From Eutreptiella sp. 'Long Island Sound 2002' (Eukaryota > Euglenozoa > Euglenophyceae > Eutreptiales > Eutreptiaceae): a stretch of DNA of 64,000 bases. This document shows positions 1 through 11,402 of this stretch, piece after piece. Location: assembly GCA_964036045.1 (NCBI GenBank), contig OZ038383.1, positions 37,495,294 through 37,559,293 on the forward strand, written 5' to 3'. The translations under genes and the position numbers were made by a program. The first letter of the stretch is position 1, and every line of letters starts with the position of its first letter. The notes beneath the pieces were generated by a model. That model did no database searches. It was not told the DNA's origin and was given only the letters and a program-made list of their open reading frames with translations.

Positions 1-170
1 GATTTTTTTTTGCGCTAAATGCGTGTACAAAAAAATTGTCTAACTTGTACCTTTTTTTTCTGCGGTAAATGTGTGTACAGAAAAAATCCTCTAGTCATGA
101 TTTTTTTCTGCGGTAATGTGTGTGACGGGCTTACACGACTTACCGCAAAAGAAATTACAAAAATGACAAC
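1..170. repeat. Short T-rich tandem repeat, about 3 copies
   Basis: A block of about 50-55 bases is repeated about three times. Each copy has a T-run, then TGCGGTAAATGTGTGTACA or a close variant, then an A-run. A partial inverted copy (TTACCGCAAAAG) lies near 140. The A/T runs flanking a GC core would allow foldback. It is cut by the window edge, so its true length is unknown. No coding pattern is seen. Confidence 0.55.
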
Positions 171-1650
171 ATGCATGCATTACAATGTCACTCACCTTCA
201 GGGTCGGTGAGGGTCTCAAGGGGAATGTTTGCGCGGCGCGCTACCTTTCTATTAAGTATCCCGACTTCCGCCGGAGATTTACCCTCCGATGGAGAAGGGC
301 CCCTAAATAGACCATTATGGACTGCACACCTTCCCTTCGCGTTGCATAATTAGACAATAGCTGTGAATTCAACAACTCCAAATGTCATTTGTATTGTACT
401 TAACAAACGGTACTTTGCCTTTACCTTTCCCATAGATTTCGATATGGTAATGAGTGTCCAAGCCACAAGCGGTTTGGACGGCGTTTCTGCCTCACGTCAT
501 AAGAACGAAGGGCAAACTCAGTATTCGCTGCATCACCCTTGCCTTCTCGTGGTCCCCATGGTGGGAACATATCAATATGGCTACATTACCCCTGCTTTCT
601 TGGAGTCCCCATGGTGGGGAGAAAGCAACCTAGTAAGGAGTAGATGTGGTGGAAACGAGCAAAAAATGGAAGAAAATTGGTGAAACTCGTGAGAATACAA
701 ATATACCATATCCCGAATGTGAAAGAAGCATCAAAATACCCGTTGTCAAACAACAATAATGTCCATAGTATCACGAAGTATGGGGTTCTAAGACGGCTAG
801 ACGTCCAAATAGTTGCGCTTTGTGCAGCCCCTAAAAGGTCACCGGCGGGGCACGGGTCAAAAAAGATGCCAGGCGCGCTAGCGTTCCCCTTCACAGAGTC
901 AAAGCAACCATGGGGTCACACACGTGGCATTAAATTTGTGTTTATTGCATTCAAAAATTTCTGTTCTGCGTTCTACTGAAACACGGGCACTGGCACTGCG
1001 TGCAGGTGCTTAACTTTGAAGAGCTGAACATGCTCAATTAGGGGGCTGTGCAGCGGCAGCAGGTGTGGCTACACACTTGGCTGAGGGATTGGCACAAGGT
1101 TGGCAACAGCTTTGGGAGTGGGCTCGGCGGGAGGTGGGGGGGGGGGCGATTGAAGGTGGTTGGGCTTCAATTGGTCAGGTGTGGACCCGCCACTCAGCTC
1201 CAGCCGCGCCCGCCTCACGGCCTTCATTGCCAACTCAAATCCAAGAATGTTCGTGTCTCGCGGACAGTGTCTTGCAGTTCTTTCCTTTCCCTCCTCTCTG
1301 AATGGGTCAAGAGTCGGGCTGCATCTACTAGGCTCAGGGCATTGTCGCCGTTGGACTGAGTTCGCCCCGTAGCGTTGATTGTGTCCCACTTTGGTGCCCT
1401 GTTGTTATTGGTATGCTTGCATGAGCTGGCCCCTCTCGACCACATACCCGCAGTTCGGGTGTGCCAGGTCATGGGGGGTGGGGCGGTTAGAGGTCACCCG
1501 TGCGGGCCACTGCCACCGGCCCTGGGATATTTAGATCCTTAGGATTGAAAAACCCCAGTGGCAACTGGCTTTTGCGGAGGTCAACATACAGCCATACAGG
1601 GGAGGGGTGTGGGCGGCGCCTGGGCGCCTGCATGTGCAGTCTGTGTGTGT
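171..1650. other. No convincing gene; dispersed-repeat remnants
   Basis: I see no conserved protein. The stretch at 540-625 contains two copies of a motif around GTCCCCATGGTGGG. The same motif recurs near 5,930-5,970 inside the GCACTGCGTGC-type element, and the A-rich sequence that follows (about 690-740) is a diverged match to 6,020-6,100. This points to an old, decayed relative of that element. The proline- or serine-rich open frames near 1.05-1.47 kb look like GC-composition artefacts. Confidence 0.4.
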
Positions 1651-1732
1651 GCTGGTGCATACGTCAAGTGTGGCCTGGCGGAAAAATGGCCAGCCCAACG
1701 ATGAACGGGCCGCCTCCTCCGTCGCCTCCACG

Positions 1733-1797
1733 GTGGGCATCAAACCTACGCCCGCGTGACGAGACCCCCATGCACTTCCAGTATGCTATGCTGCCGA
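1733..1797 (-). repeat. tRNA-like polymerase III module (SINE-like)
   Basis: Read on the minus strand there is an A-box-like stretch (AGCATAGCATACTGG) followed, about 35 bases on, by a B-box-like GTAGGTTTGATGCCC. Spacing and order suit a tRNA-derived head. A related unit lacking a clean B box follows at about 1,930-2,005. The acceptor stem does not close, so this is not a functional tRNA gene but a probable SINE head or decayed tRNA. Confidence 0.4.
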
Positions 1798-2087
1798 TGT
1801 GGTGGGAAACCCCACCCATACCACCAGGTGTCTGTATCTGGCTATCTCTGAGGGGGGACTCGGTTCTCCCCCCCCGGCAAAGGAGGCCCGCTACACCAAC
1901 ATCAACGCGGTCATCGGGCGGCCTGCGCCGTCGCCTCCACAAGCCACGGTGACGCGGCGCACTGCGGGGCTGGGCCCCCGTGCACTTTGAGGTATGCTCC
2001 TCCCTACAGTAAATTATCCTCCTAAATGGAACCCAAGTATTTATTACCACAACACCAGAACTACCCGTTGCGAGCCGCCACAGGCCA

Positions 2088-2152
2088 CGCTCCGGGCATC
2101 GAACCCCCGCCATCCGGCGTCAGGGCCACTGATGATACCGTTGTGCTATACC
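2088..2152 (-). repeat. tRNA-like polymerase III module (SINE-like)
   Basis: On the minus strand TATAGCACAACGGTATCA (A-box/D-arm-like, + positions 2,133-2,150) is followed by GGGGGTTCGATGCCC (B box, + positions 2,095-2,109), which fits the GGTTCRANNCC consensus. No T-run terminator or matching acceptor stem is evident, so a SINE-type remnant is more likely than a tRNA gene. Confidence 0.45.
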
Positions 2153-2295
2153 GAAGATACCTGATAACAGCCACTCAAAATACAGGGCATGTTCACGCAT
2201 CACCGAGGCGGTGGCGTTTTGCATTAGGGGTGAAACACATGGAGCACGCTGTGCTATAGGACATTGTGGAGTCGGTGTCCGCTGCCGATTCTGTA

Positions 2296-3108
2296 TCAGA
2301 GTTGTCTGTCATCCAACTGTCCGACAATGCCCTTTCGGGGGGGTGTCCCCCCCCCTTCCATCTCCACCAGGTTCAACGACCTCAGCAGGTTGGTCCTAGC
2401 ACTGGGGGTGAGCGGCGACGGCGGTTCTGGCGTCTGGAACGTGCACCTGTTGGGTCCAATCACCCGGGGTGTGTGATGCACTCCTGACATGGGCGTCGGC
2501 TGCGAGTGCCGCGGTAGTTGTACCTGCCTTGGCGCGTACTTGATTTGGCTTTGTGGTTGTGGCGGGTCAAATCTGCGGCATTTGCGTATCATGGCTGGTG
2601 TGCACACTTCCACATCCCATAGTGGCGAGGCAATGACTTCCGGACTAAGATCTCCAACCGGCCGCCGTGGCGTGGCCTGCGTTGTTCGTGGCATCCGGCA
2701 GGGGGTGGGGGGGTTCTCCTCCTCCGGGGGGGGGGGGGGTTCTTCCTCATCGCCCCATACCGATATCTCCCCATCCAACAGCTCCCGCTCCTCTTCCTCA
2801 TCGTCCTGTCTGGGGGTCACCGATATTCTCCCGAAAAGCAACGGTGATTTTCTCCTGCCCAGGTCCGCCAGTTGGTCCGCTTTTTCATTACCCGGGATTC
2901 CAATGTGTGATGGGACGTGCATCCATTTGATTTCTGTGCCATGGCGCGCAGTGAGTTCCAGGATCTGCGCCCACAGGTCCGCATGAGCCACGTCCCCTGA
3001 GGTATTGCGCTAGTTGTGCCGCCGCCACCTTTGTGCCAGGCCAAGCACTCCATCTACCACAAGCTGACAGTCGGGGCAGATCAGGGACTTGGTACCTGGG
3101 ATGTGCCC
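2296..3108 (-). pseudogene. RNase H C-terminal half plus acidic tail of LINE copy 1
   Basis: This continues the previous frame after an in-frame TAG. It shows the third catalytic Asp region (LICPDCQLVVDGVLG), then a second in-frame TAG where the family normally has Trp (RRHN-stop-R), then the His loop VPSHIGIPGNEKAD. After RNase H comes a tail of about 190 residues rich in E, D and P that matches no domain I know. Both stops are one substitution away from CAG (Gln) and TGG (Trp). The copy is therefore a young pseudogene, unless TAG is read through. Confidence 0.8.
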
Positions 3109-4452
3109 CTACAACGCACTGAGTGCTGCTCGGAGTTCCCCTCGGATGTTTTTTTGTGGCTCGTTTACGGGCAAAAATTCCGCCACATCTCTGTGGTCTC
3201 CGAAGTACACACCGTAGCCCCCCACTCTCCCCACTTCCGGATGTTTTTCGGATGACCCGTCTGGGTACACAATGGACCATCCATCCTCCACGTGACTGCG
3301 GATGATGGACTCATGGTGTGCCGCCAACTCTGCCGCCTGCGCAAACTTTTTCCTTTTTTTGCGGGCTGGTTGGTGGAGTGTGGGCAGCGGTCTGTCCGAC
3401 GCCACTCGTACCCTGGGGTGTTCCAGCACCGTTGTGGCGTCCATGGTTTTGACTGCATGAAGCACTAGTGTGCTCTCGTTCTTAGGGAGGGAGGGGCACG
3501 GATGTTGTTCCCATTCTGACAGGACCTTAATCCATGTACGTAGGAAATGGGACCGGGAGGGGGGTGCGGCTAACTGCAGGAACTTATGCTTACACCGGAC
3601 TGCCCAAGATGCCCTGATTGCCGACCAGTAGACCAGCCCCAGTGGTGTTGTCACAGACAATATCGGGGTGTTGATCAGCACTTCCGTGGGATCCACGACC
3701 GTCCCCCCTTCATGGGGGATTGGACCGATGCACTGCACTGCCAGATGGAATGCCGTGGGCAGGAATCTGCATTCCGTGAGTGCGTGCTCCATTGTTTCCT
3801 GTGCTCTGTCCAGGGGGCAGGCGGTGTCTGCCGGTTGCCAGTTGGCCAGCCGGCATCCTACTGTGAGTTTTTTCCGGAGTGCTGTCTGAATGAAAACCAG
3901 GTCGTTCGGGGGTAGGGAGAGCCGGGCCCACGCACGCCATGTGTCCGGCGTCTGTCTCGGGGTCTCTGGGGACAGTTGCATTAGGAGACGGAGCATGGTC
4001 CGTTTGTTCCATTGTAGCCAGAATGCTGGTTGCCCTTCGTCCTCTTTGGTTAGAGGCGCGCTGGGTTGTGCCAGGCTGGCCGGGCCACTTTGGTACACTG
4101 GGATCCATGTCCTGGGAAGGTGTGCCGCAATGTCCATGTCTCTGAGCTGTGCTATCGTGTGTATGCCTTTTCTAATGAGGGCCGGGCAGTAGTATGTGTT
4201 CATGCGTGTGTCCCTGAACAACACTGAATGCCATAGCGGCATGGCGTCTATCTGTGTGTGTGAGGGGGTCGGGACCTTTGCTGGTTTGCGAAGCAGTGAG
4301 AATGCCTTGCATGACATTCCCAGGGGGTTGGGGGGGGTCGCAGGTTTGGCAGTGGGCAGTCTGGCTTCAGAGCATGATGTGTGAACTACAATTTCTTGTT
4401 GGCAAAAATGTTTGCCAACCCCTGTACTCCACGCGCACTCTTTGCGCACCAA
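3109..4452 (-). pseudogene. LINE connection domain, zinc knuckle and RNase H N-terminus
   Basis: The open frame covers 447 residues. Residues about 70-120 hold the PLWH and LPRTW motifs typical of the segment after the RT thumb. A C-H-C zinc knuckle is seen at C212, H223 and C228. RNase H then begins, with the first catalytic Asp in DGSS (D398), the strand GYGVYFGD, and the catalytic Glu in RGELRAAL (E439). The frame stops at a TAG just after ALSAL, in mid-domain. The remainder of RNase H follows in the same frame downstream. The first residue is not a true start, because the copy is truncated. Confidence 0.85.
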
Positions 4453-5480
4453 ATCTTTATTTTGTGTTGTGTTCCAGCGCTAGGTGTGTGCAGCAGCCCC
4501 TCAAAGGGTCCACAGGTACGAGCGCAAATGGACATTGGGTCCAGAAACATGTACAGCCTCCATCTTGAGACCTGCAGTTTCACACGGGTCAGATGTGTCC
4601 TCAAGAAGGACACCACAGGGGGCAAGACTCTTTGCACACAAAATCTCTGATGCACTATCACTGTCTTACCAGAGCGCTCATATGTGATCGGACCAGAAAT
4701 CAGCACCACAATCTGAGGGGCCCAGAATCTTGGCAAGCACAAAACTGGCCCCCGAGCGTTGGAAAATTGACAACAGTACCAGCTGGGTACATGTCAATAT
4801 GATCCACATCCATGGCTGAAATTGCGAAAAAATAAGTTTTCTGCACGATACAGGGAACAGCATACTACCTTGGATGCAAGAAATTCCAATTACACAACAA
4901 TGCACCAATAATACTACCTTGTCCAACCAGTGGACACAGAGGAGAACCTCAATATCCAATCTGCTGAGTCAATTGGAAAACTTCAAGTGACCATTCTCCC
5001 CCCCCCCCCCCGGGTACAAAACACGGGTGGGTACTAATCAAAGGGGACGGGGGTGGGTAGGGAAGGGGAGCATGCATAATTGAGAGCATAGCCCCAAGGT
5101 TAGAGTCCCCTGCTGCCAGACACACCAGTCCAGCTGGTTAATCAGGTTTTTGGCATACCTTCAAGGGCCTTTGCCTGCGTGTCCGGGCCGGCCAGTGCGC
5201 ATGGCAGCGCATGGATGACCTGATGATGACTAGTGCACAAGACGATTGCCAGCCTTTGCAAATAGGATGCTGAATATGTAAGTTCGCCGAAGGGAAGGGT
5301 TGCACAACATGGCACAGAGCCTGGTTGGCTTGCACAAGCTCCAAAGGTGTTGGGTAAGCCTCACTCCCATGGTACGTTATATAACTTATGCCTTAGGGCG
5401 AAAGCCAGGGAGTGGGGCCACTCTGGGGGATGACATCCCCTGGGGTCGTATGCACCCCTTGACCAGGGTATGGGGCCAAG
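4453..5480. other. No gene recognised
   Basis: There is AT-balanced sequence with no conserved reading frame. A C-run lies at about 4,999-5,011. The short open frames have no recognisable motif or splice-site support. Confidence 0.4.
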
Positions 5481-5485
5481 TCTTT

Positions 5486-6175
5486 GCACTGCGTGCGCAC
5501 TGCGTGCGCACTGCGTGCATACTGCGCACGCAGAGGCCGGGATACTCACCCAAGAATACCTGTCACCTGACTGGTTGCACAGCGAAGCAGCGAGGCCCAC
5601 ATGAGAACAACCAAACGGCCTTCAAGTTGGTACTCCACTGTCCCTATGAACAAACCACTCAGCCTTGTAAAGTCCGCTTGCTTCGAATGTTTCGGTGCCC
5701 GTGGCTTCGCTCTTGGAGGCGGCGATGAGGTGTCCCTTGACTCGGAGCGCGGGGAATGCATTGTCCGTGGTCTCTTGGGTGATGGGGACCGCGAGTAGGG
5801 TGAAGGGGAGGGCGGTGGTGATTCTGAGCGTGGACACAACACACTTGTTGATGGCGAGCGAGGTCAGTGATGTGGTGGGGATGAAGGCCGTACCACGAAC
5901 TCCTCAAGGTCCGCGGGCTATGTATGGCTACATCACCCCTGCCTTCTCGGGGTCCCCATAGTGGGGAGAGTTCAATATGGGGGATGGAAAATGGGTAAAA
6001 ATGGTTGACATTGGGCAACAAAGGGTGACAATTCAAATGTGCCACATCCCAACTGCATAGGAGGCCAAAAAAACCCCAATATGGAACCAAAAACTGATCA
6101 AAGGGGCCAAAAGTAGGGTCTGAGTATTGGCCGACATTCAAAACTTCGCACTGCGTGCGCACTGCGTGCATGGCA
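5486..6175. mobile_element. GCACTGCGTGC-ended repeat element, copy 1
   Basis: The left end at 5,486 has three GCACTGCGTGC-type units followed by ACTGCGCACGCAGAGG, and then a conserved segment ending AATACCTGTCACCTG near 5,571. The right end at 6,148-6,171 is GCACTGCGTGCGCACTGCGTGC in the same orientation. A second copy at 11,403-12,050 shares both ends and about 150 bp inside the right end (GCCACATCC..., CAAAAACT...GGGGCCAAAA), but its centre is different. Shared ends with exchanged centres suggest a non-autonomous element family that carries different cargo. The minus-strand frame at 5,546-5,842 is Ser/Pro-rich, and I do not recognise it. Confidence 0.6.
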
Positions 6176-8130
6176 TTCCCTGGGAAGGGAAAGGAGCAAG
6201 GATGCCTGGACACAGGATGAAGTACCACTGCTGCGCCTAACACAAGCAGATGGTGCACTGTGCATCACTTTGGGGGTTGCGTTGCCCTCTGAGGCCACCG
6301 ATCCTTTCGCACTGACTGACCCTTGTGCAAAGCAACCTCCGAAGGGAGACTGGACAATCCAGAGTGTCAGTTGGTGCGCAAAAATTGCTCAAAGCTGTGC
6401 AGATTACATCAGATGTTGAACGAAGCAATGCCATAATGGTGTCGGATGCGTTTTGTGCTTGCGCATTGTGGCAATTGATCACATCGCGGAGCACCCTCTT
6501 TCAGCACCACATAGTGGAGCGGAACCCCTAGCCTTCCCTGAAAATGACCCTTGGAAGACAGTCCTGTCTCATGCCCCCTATTGCACCAAGACTGTCTACC
6601 GCATCGGTGGGCATACTTTCAGAACTATAGAATGGAGGGCTGCTTTCTTTTTGAATGTGGGTGTGTATTCGTAGAGTGGCCTGATTGCCATCTGCACTTC
6701 ATCGGAGAGGTGTTTGCTGCGTCTTCTGAGGCAATTATCCCAAGGAGGGCCAGAAAGATCTTGCCCAACTAGACAGCATCAAACGGCAGGCAAACCTGCC
6801 CAGAGCGATTTGTGGCACATATTCCAGAGGGTTTTGTGGCACACACCGGTACAGCTCCTACATTTCCCCCTCGCCTATGTTCCAGGCACGCAGGAAAAGA
6901 TTCTCGGACTCTACATCAGCAGTGTTGCCCTCAATACTCTCTGATTGAGGAGGATCCATCGCTACAGAAGAGAATGGACAGGTCTGCATTCTAAGGCATG
7001 GGATGCAGCAAGAGCTGCCACACCTAAGCAAAATCAAGAAGAATCTATCATAGCTTGAAAAATCTCATGAGCAAGAAATCAGGCAGGCCGAACTACAATG
7101 AAGGTGCTAAAGGTGACACAAGCAAGGACGTTGTGTGTTCAAAATTGGAATCTGCTGCAATCTCCAATCAATGCTGACCAAGCAAAGTAGAGAAAATGAT
7201 TGATCGCCATGATAAATGAGTGTCGGAGCAGGAAAAGTTTTCGCCATTGCAAAGCACACTCATAGGCTTCAGCACTAATATAGTAGCTTTTGAGCAACAT
7301 GTTGAGAAGCAGAGAGTGCCTGCTCGAATCACAACAAAATACAGCTCCTACTATCACTACCAACACACTCCGTGTGTTGCGCGTGCTTGTAGTGTCATGT
7401 CACTGAAAACCCGTGGCGTGTGGCCGCCTCATGGCTGCACTGCACAAGTGGCACATCGGGTGCTCCCACCCAATGCACACCTCGCGCATGGACGAGATGA
7501 CCGCCTTGCCCCCGAACCTGTAGGGCAGGGACAAGGATACTGCAACAGAGAGCGGTCTGCCAGTGATGGCAGGGAGAGGCCACCCTTGGGTGGCTTTGTT
7601 TGCTGAGAGCACCTCTCTGCCACTGGGGGGCAAGTTGAGAGGTGGCTGCAGCAACTGCGAGTTGGAGCGCCAAAGTATGTGGGCATATGTGGTGAAAATC
7701 ACAAAAACACAAAAAAACACCGAAAAACACCGAAAACAACGGAAAACTGTCAAAAACATGAAAAACGACCAAAAAACGGCGTTTTTAGTCATATGACAGG
7801 TGGCGTAGCGGGTAATTATGGCATGCGTGGGCTTCCCAACAGATTTTCTGCACACAGTTTCTGTGCTTAAAATGTGTTGAGGGGTGTCATAAGTAGGTAT
7901 GCTCTACTGTTTATGAGGGGGATCTCATTGCAGATATGACAAGGGCCAGTTTATGTGGGTCCCGATTCTCAGGCCACCATGTGTATGGAAATCCCACACT
8001 CTTTAGCAGGGTTAAGGGTCCACCTGAGAGTTAATTGCAGAAACCATCCCATGCCCCCTGCCAAATAGCCCCGCACCCCCACCCCTGCAGCGCCAGCCTG
8101 TTTCACATCCCCTCCTTGGGGGGTGTTGTC
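6176..8130. other. No gene recognised; A-rich tandem tract at 7,690-7,790
   Basis: No protein family is visible. An A-rich direct repeat (ACACCGAAAAACACCGAAAA and variants) lies at about 7,690-7,790 and gives a low-complexity Lys/Thr frame. The rest is unique-looking sequence without splice or codon support. Confidence 0.4.
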
Positions 8131-9030
8131 GCACGGTGCGCGCACGGTGCGGGCCTTTTCCGGTGTTTCCGGGGATTTTACCGAGTGGAGAGGCCCACAA
8201 CAAACCACTCTGGCGGGTGTTCCCAAATGCTTGTGGATGGTCACCAAAGGCCTTTGGGTGATATCTGGTGTTTCTTTCTGCCTTGCAGGGCTTTTTTTTT
8301 TTTACTTCCTGGTGGGTCTAATGGTTTTCATACGTCCAAGTGTCCCTAATTCTGCCCCTGTTGGCCCCTGCTGGTACACCAGGAAGCAGCTCCCATCTTT
8401 TGAGAAAATATTCCGCGGCAGACACGTACTGATTCTTCCCGGAAGTTTCTTGCCGGCGACGCAAGAGCCAGTCTACATTCTCCTGCCAGTCCTCATCAGA
8501 AATGTCAATTTTCACGGACTTAGCAGCTTGGCGCCTCTCCTTTTGACGCTCCCGAGCCTGTGCACTAGTCTTGGATGCCCGTTTAGGAGGGGGTTGTGGT
8601 GCACCGCCTTCCACAGGTGCCTCCGGCTGTGGTTGCTGACCAGGATCAACATTTTCAGGTTGAAAAGGGGGGTCTTCATTGGGTTCCACGGGTGCCTCCG
8701 GCTGTGGTTGCTCATGGCGTTGTGGTGGAGATAATGAGGGTGATGGGGAGGGGCTCCTGATCTGGAACTCAATGCGGTGAAGTGCAGCGGCCTCATGAAC
8801 AACTACTTTGCCACCAACTTCATATTGGATCCGCAAAAAGTCCCCGGGCTGCGGTGAAGAACCCAACACAATTGCCGGGACTCGATCACCCGTACTTGCG
8901 CGATTGTAGAAGACATCCGTACCAGGGGTGACCCAGGACAAAGACATGATAAATCTGAGCTGCAATGGGGGAGAGACACTGCCTGTGACAATGAATATAT
9001 CGAAACTTCGCACGGTGCGCGCACGGTGCG
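8131..9030. mobile_element. GCACGGTGCG-ended element carrying an ORF
   Basis: An identical 21-bp sequence, GCACGGTGCGCGCACGGTGC plus G, lies at 8,131-8,151 and 9,010-9,030 in direct orientation. It is a variant of the GCACTGCGTGC ends at 5.5 and 11.4 kb. The right end is preceded by AAACTTC in all three elements, which ties them into one superfamily. Between the ends lies a 209-codon minus-strand ORF. Confidence 0.5.
8318..8947 (-). CDS. Uncharacterised 209-aa protein with possible SH3/Tudor-like head
   Basis: An ATG at 8,947 opens a 209-residue frame. Residues about 8-60 form a small beta-rich module (VFYNRASTGDRVPAIVLG... LRIQYEVGGKVVVHE) with the rhythm of Tudor/Agenet or SH3-like barrels. 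Residues about 65-130 are Pro/Gln/Glu-rich, with a repeated QPQPEAPVE. The C-terminus has a charged helix (RERQKERRQAAKS) and a segment with acidic and aromatic residues ending in a stop at 8,318. I do not recognise the family, and the barrel reading is inference. Its place between two element ends suggests element-borne cargo or a captured exon. Confidence 0.45.
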   Translation of the reverse strand: MSLSWVTPGTDVFYNRASTGDRVPAIVLGSSPQPGDFLRIQYEVGGKVVVHEAAALHRIEFQIRSPSPSPSLSPPQRHEQPQPEAPVEPNEDPPFQPENVDPGQQPQPEAPVEGGAPQPPPKRASKTSAQARERQKERRQAAKSVKIDISDEDWQENVDWLLRRRQETSGKNQYVSAAEYFLKRWELLPGVPAGANRGRIRDTWTYENH

Positions 9031-9236
9031 TGCAACTCCCTCTTGAAACCTTGCAGCCCCACCTGCACATCAGCGCAGGGCTCCTTTTAAGGGGGGGGGG
9101 GGGTCCAATGGGGTGGGTGGGTGGATCGGGCTGGGCACCCCCTGGGGTTGCCGAGTTTTTGGAGGTGCTGAAATGAGTTTTTGGTGAAATTGTGAGACCC
9201 AACATGAAAACATAGATCGCATCCCATGTGTGATGT

Positions 9237-9313
9237 AAAAAAACCGGCCAGTCCAGGAATTGAACCCAGGACAACATCTCCCGAGTACGGGTGGTAAACC
9301 GCTAGACCATCTG
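9237..9313 (-). repeat. tRNA-like module with T-run terminator
   Basis: On the minus strand TGGTCTAGCGGTT (A box, + 9,297-9,309) and GGGTTCAATTCC (B box, + 9,256-9,267) have tRNA spacing. They are followed by a T7 run (+ 9,237-9,243), a standard polymerase III stop. The 3' acceptor half (ACTGGCC) has no matching 5' half, and the anticodon arm is short. I read it as a SINE head or damaged tRNA gene rather than a working tRNA. Confidence 0.5.
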
Positions 9314-9579
9314 CTGTCACTGCTGCAAAGTGATCAAGTACTGTGGAAAGCCTGACGTTCGACCTGCCACTGTAACTGTCAACCAACAAAACTGCGATTG
9401 TCCCTGCCACATCGTGTCCAGTTTCTGTGAACCATGGAAGGGAAGTGTCAGGCAGGTAGTACAGGGACCCAAAATACAACAAACAAACAGAGGTAACAAC
9501 GGCAGACCAAGCCATGCAGTACAGAGTACAAGGACGGCGACTACAGGGATCAACTATGCCGAAGGCGCCTAAGCAAAAT

Positions 9580-10800
9580 TTTGACCCAATCTTTTGAGGA
9601 GGGGGGGAGGGGTCGAGGGGGCGTGGGTGGGTGGTGTGGGACCCCTGGACCCCCTCCCCCCCCCGGGGGTGCCGAGTTGTTAAAAGGAGCCCTGCATCAG
9701 CGGCATGGACTTGAAAAGGCCTGTGCTCTCCTTACTACAACAGTCCAACTCAATCTGATGCCCGCACACACATACGCCACAGTGCTCGGCGTGTGAGGCA
9801 GTAGGGGGGGGGGGGTTAGGCACTGCTGCTCCAGGGGACATGCCAGACAACCCCAGGCGACCCCAAGTGAGACGCACCACAGCACAACGTCAGCCAGGCA
9901 GCCGCAGAATGCCAGGGCACACACCACCAGCCAAGAGGAAACAGCAGGAAACACCACCGCAGCGGGCAGGACAGCGAGCGAGTGGCAGAGTTACCGACAG
10001 GGCCTTTGTTGCCGAAAGATTTTCGCCCGTCATTGCTACGCCTCTCACCACGTTGTTTCCTCCAATACCTGCCTAGTGCAGCTCACTGGATCTTCTGAAG
10101 CTTCTGAGCAGAAGGGCAGGAGGTGGCGGGGGGGGGGGGGCACACATCTCACGCAACACTCACCACCAGCTCCAGCACTGGATGAGCAACAGGGCATGCA
10201 TGGAGATTTGATGCCATGCCCCGGTAGGAAGGTGCCAAAGAGGTGGGCATCGTATTGAGAGGGAACCGCTGTCGTGGTCGCACACAGTGGTACTTCAGGA
10301 TACGGGTGAGGGGGCCGAATACATAAAAGTGCTACATGTGAAAATGTCTGGCTGGTTCCACCCGAAAGAACAAAAGGCGAGGCTAACCAGCCTGCCCCTG
10401 TCCCCACCCATGTCCCTGCCATGATGCCTCTTCTACTCATATGAACCCCGTTTGCCGCTGGACAACCTCGGCACAGTGACAACTGTGTTCAAAAGAGACA
10501 CACCTCAGATCCCCAAAAAAGATCAAATGGGCACTGTAGTGTGCTTCCATCATTCCTTGTGCTTCAGCCCCATAAGGACAGGTATTGGAGCAGAATGAGG
10601 GGAGTGTCTTCGGCATTCCAGTGCTGACGGAGTTGGTTCCATGTGTTGAGGACACAACGGGTACGCTGTAGGCATTGCAATGCATGTGTCTGTTGTGTGC
10701 CATTTGTGTGGTGCTCCCAATCCATTTTACACTTGAAATGGACACGCTTGGGCACGGCTCAACACGCGTGCATGCATGGGTACACTGACCTCATGCAAAT
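9580..10800. other. No gene recognised; G-runs
   Basis: Purine-rich G-tracts lie at 9,601-9,670, 9,804-9,815 and 10,128-10,141. No conserved protein or splice-bounded exon could be supported. Confidence 0.4.
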
Positions 10801-10807
10801 AGAGGTG

Positions 10808-10995
10808 GCTATTGTTGTTGTTGCTGTTGTTGTTGTTGTTGTTGTTATTGTTGTTGTGGTGGTGGTGGTGGTCGTTGTCGTCGTGGTTGTGATCCTTGTG
10901 GTCCTTGTCGCCGTCGTTCATGGTCATCTTGGTCGTCATTGTTCTCGTTGGTCGTTGTGGTCGTCGTTGTGGTCGTCATTGTGGTCCCATGGTCG
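10808..10995. repeat. TTG/GTC/GTG trinucleotide microsatellite
   Basis: An almost uninterrupted run of NTG and GTC triplets reads as poly-Val/Leu on the plus strand and as poly-Asn/His/Asp on the minus strand. It is a simple repeat and not a gene. Confidence 0.9.
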
Positions 10996-11402
10996 TCGTG
11001 GTGGTTGTGGTCATCCTCTCCCTGCCTTACCGCGCCACCTATGGGCTGTTTTTGTCACTGTGTGTGGCACGACAGTGAGACACACATACTGTCTCATGCG
11101 ATACACACCCTACTGCCTGTCTAAACAACAACCATAACAAGGTAAACCAGACCCAGACGGAATTGTGCAATGCTCAAACATGTCGTAAAGGACCCGAGAA
11201 GGCAACTTATGAACGAACCTGTGGCCGCATATTGTCTTGTGCCACGCACTCCATACAAAACTACAAAGCCGAGCGTGGTCACTTGTTGGGTATTGGCTGT
11301 GGAATGGTAAGCGGAATAAACCCTTTTGCTAGCCTCTTCATATTTGCACTGCTTAGCTGGATGGCCGCCTCCTATGACAGTGAGTACCACGGCTAAGTGT
11401 TT

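Larger units (their letters stand above)
2296..4452 (-). mobile_element. Non-LTR retrotransposon 3' part (LINE copy 1)
   Basis: The minus strand carries the C-terminal half of a LINE-type polyprotein: post-RT connection region, zinc knuckle, RNase H and an acidic/proline-rich tail. No endonuclease or RT catalytic core is present upstream of 4,452, so the copy is 5' truncated, as is usual for target-primed insertion. The connection region is clearly related to that of the second element at 46.3-46.8 kb: both share a PLWH/PIWH motif and an LPRTW motif in the same order. The two copies therefore belong to one family resident in this genome. Confidence 0.85.

Noticed and set aside
9247-9313. Functional tRNA gene
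   Set aside because: The A and B boxes and the T-run are good, but the acceptor stem has no 5' partner and the anticodon stem mispairs, so I list it only as tRNA-like.
10643-11137. Poly-Val open frame
   Set aside because: It is a direct translation of the GTT/GTG/GTC microsatellite.
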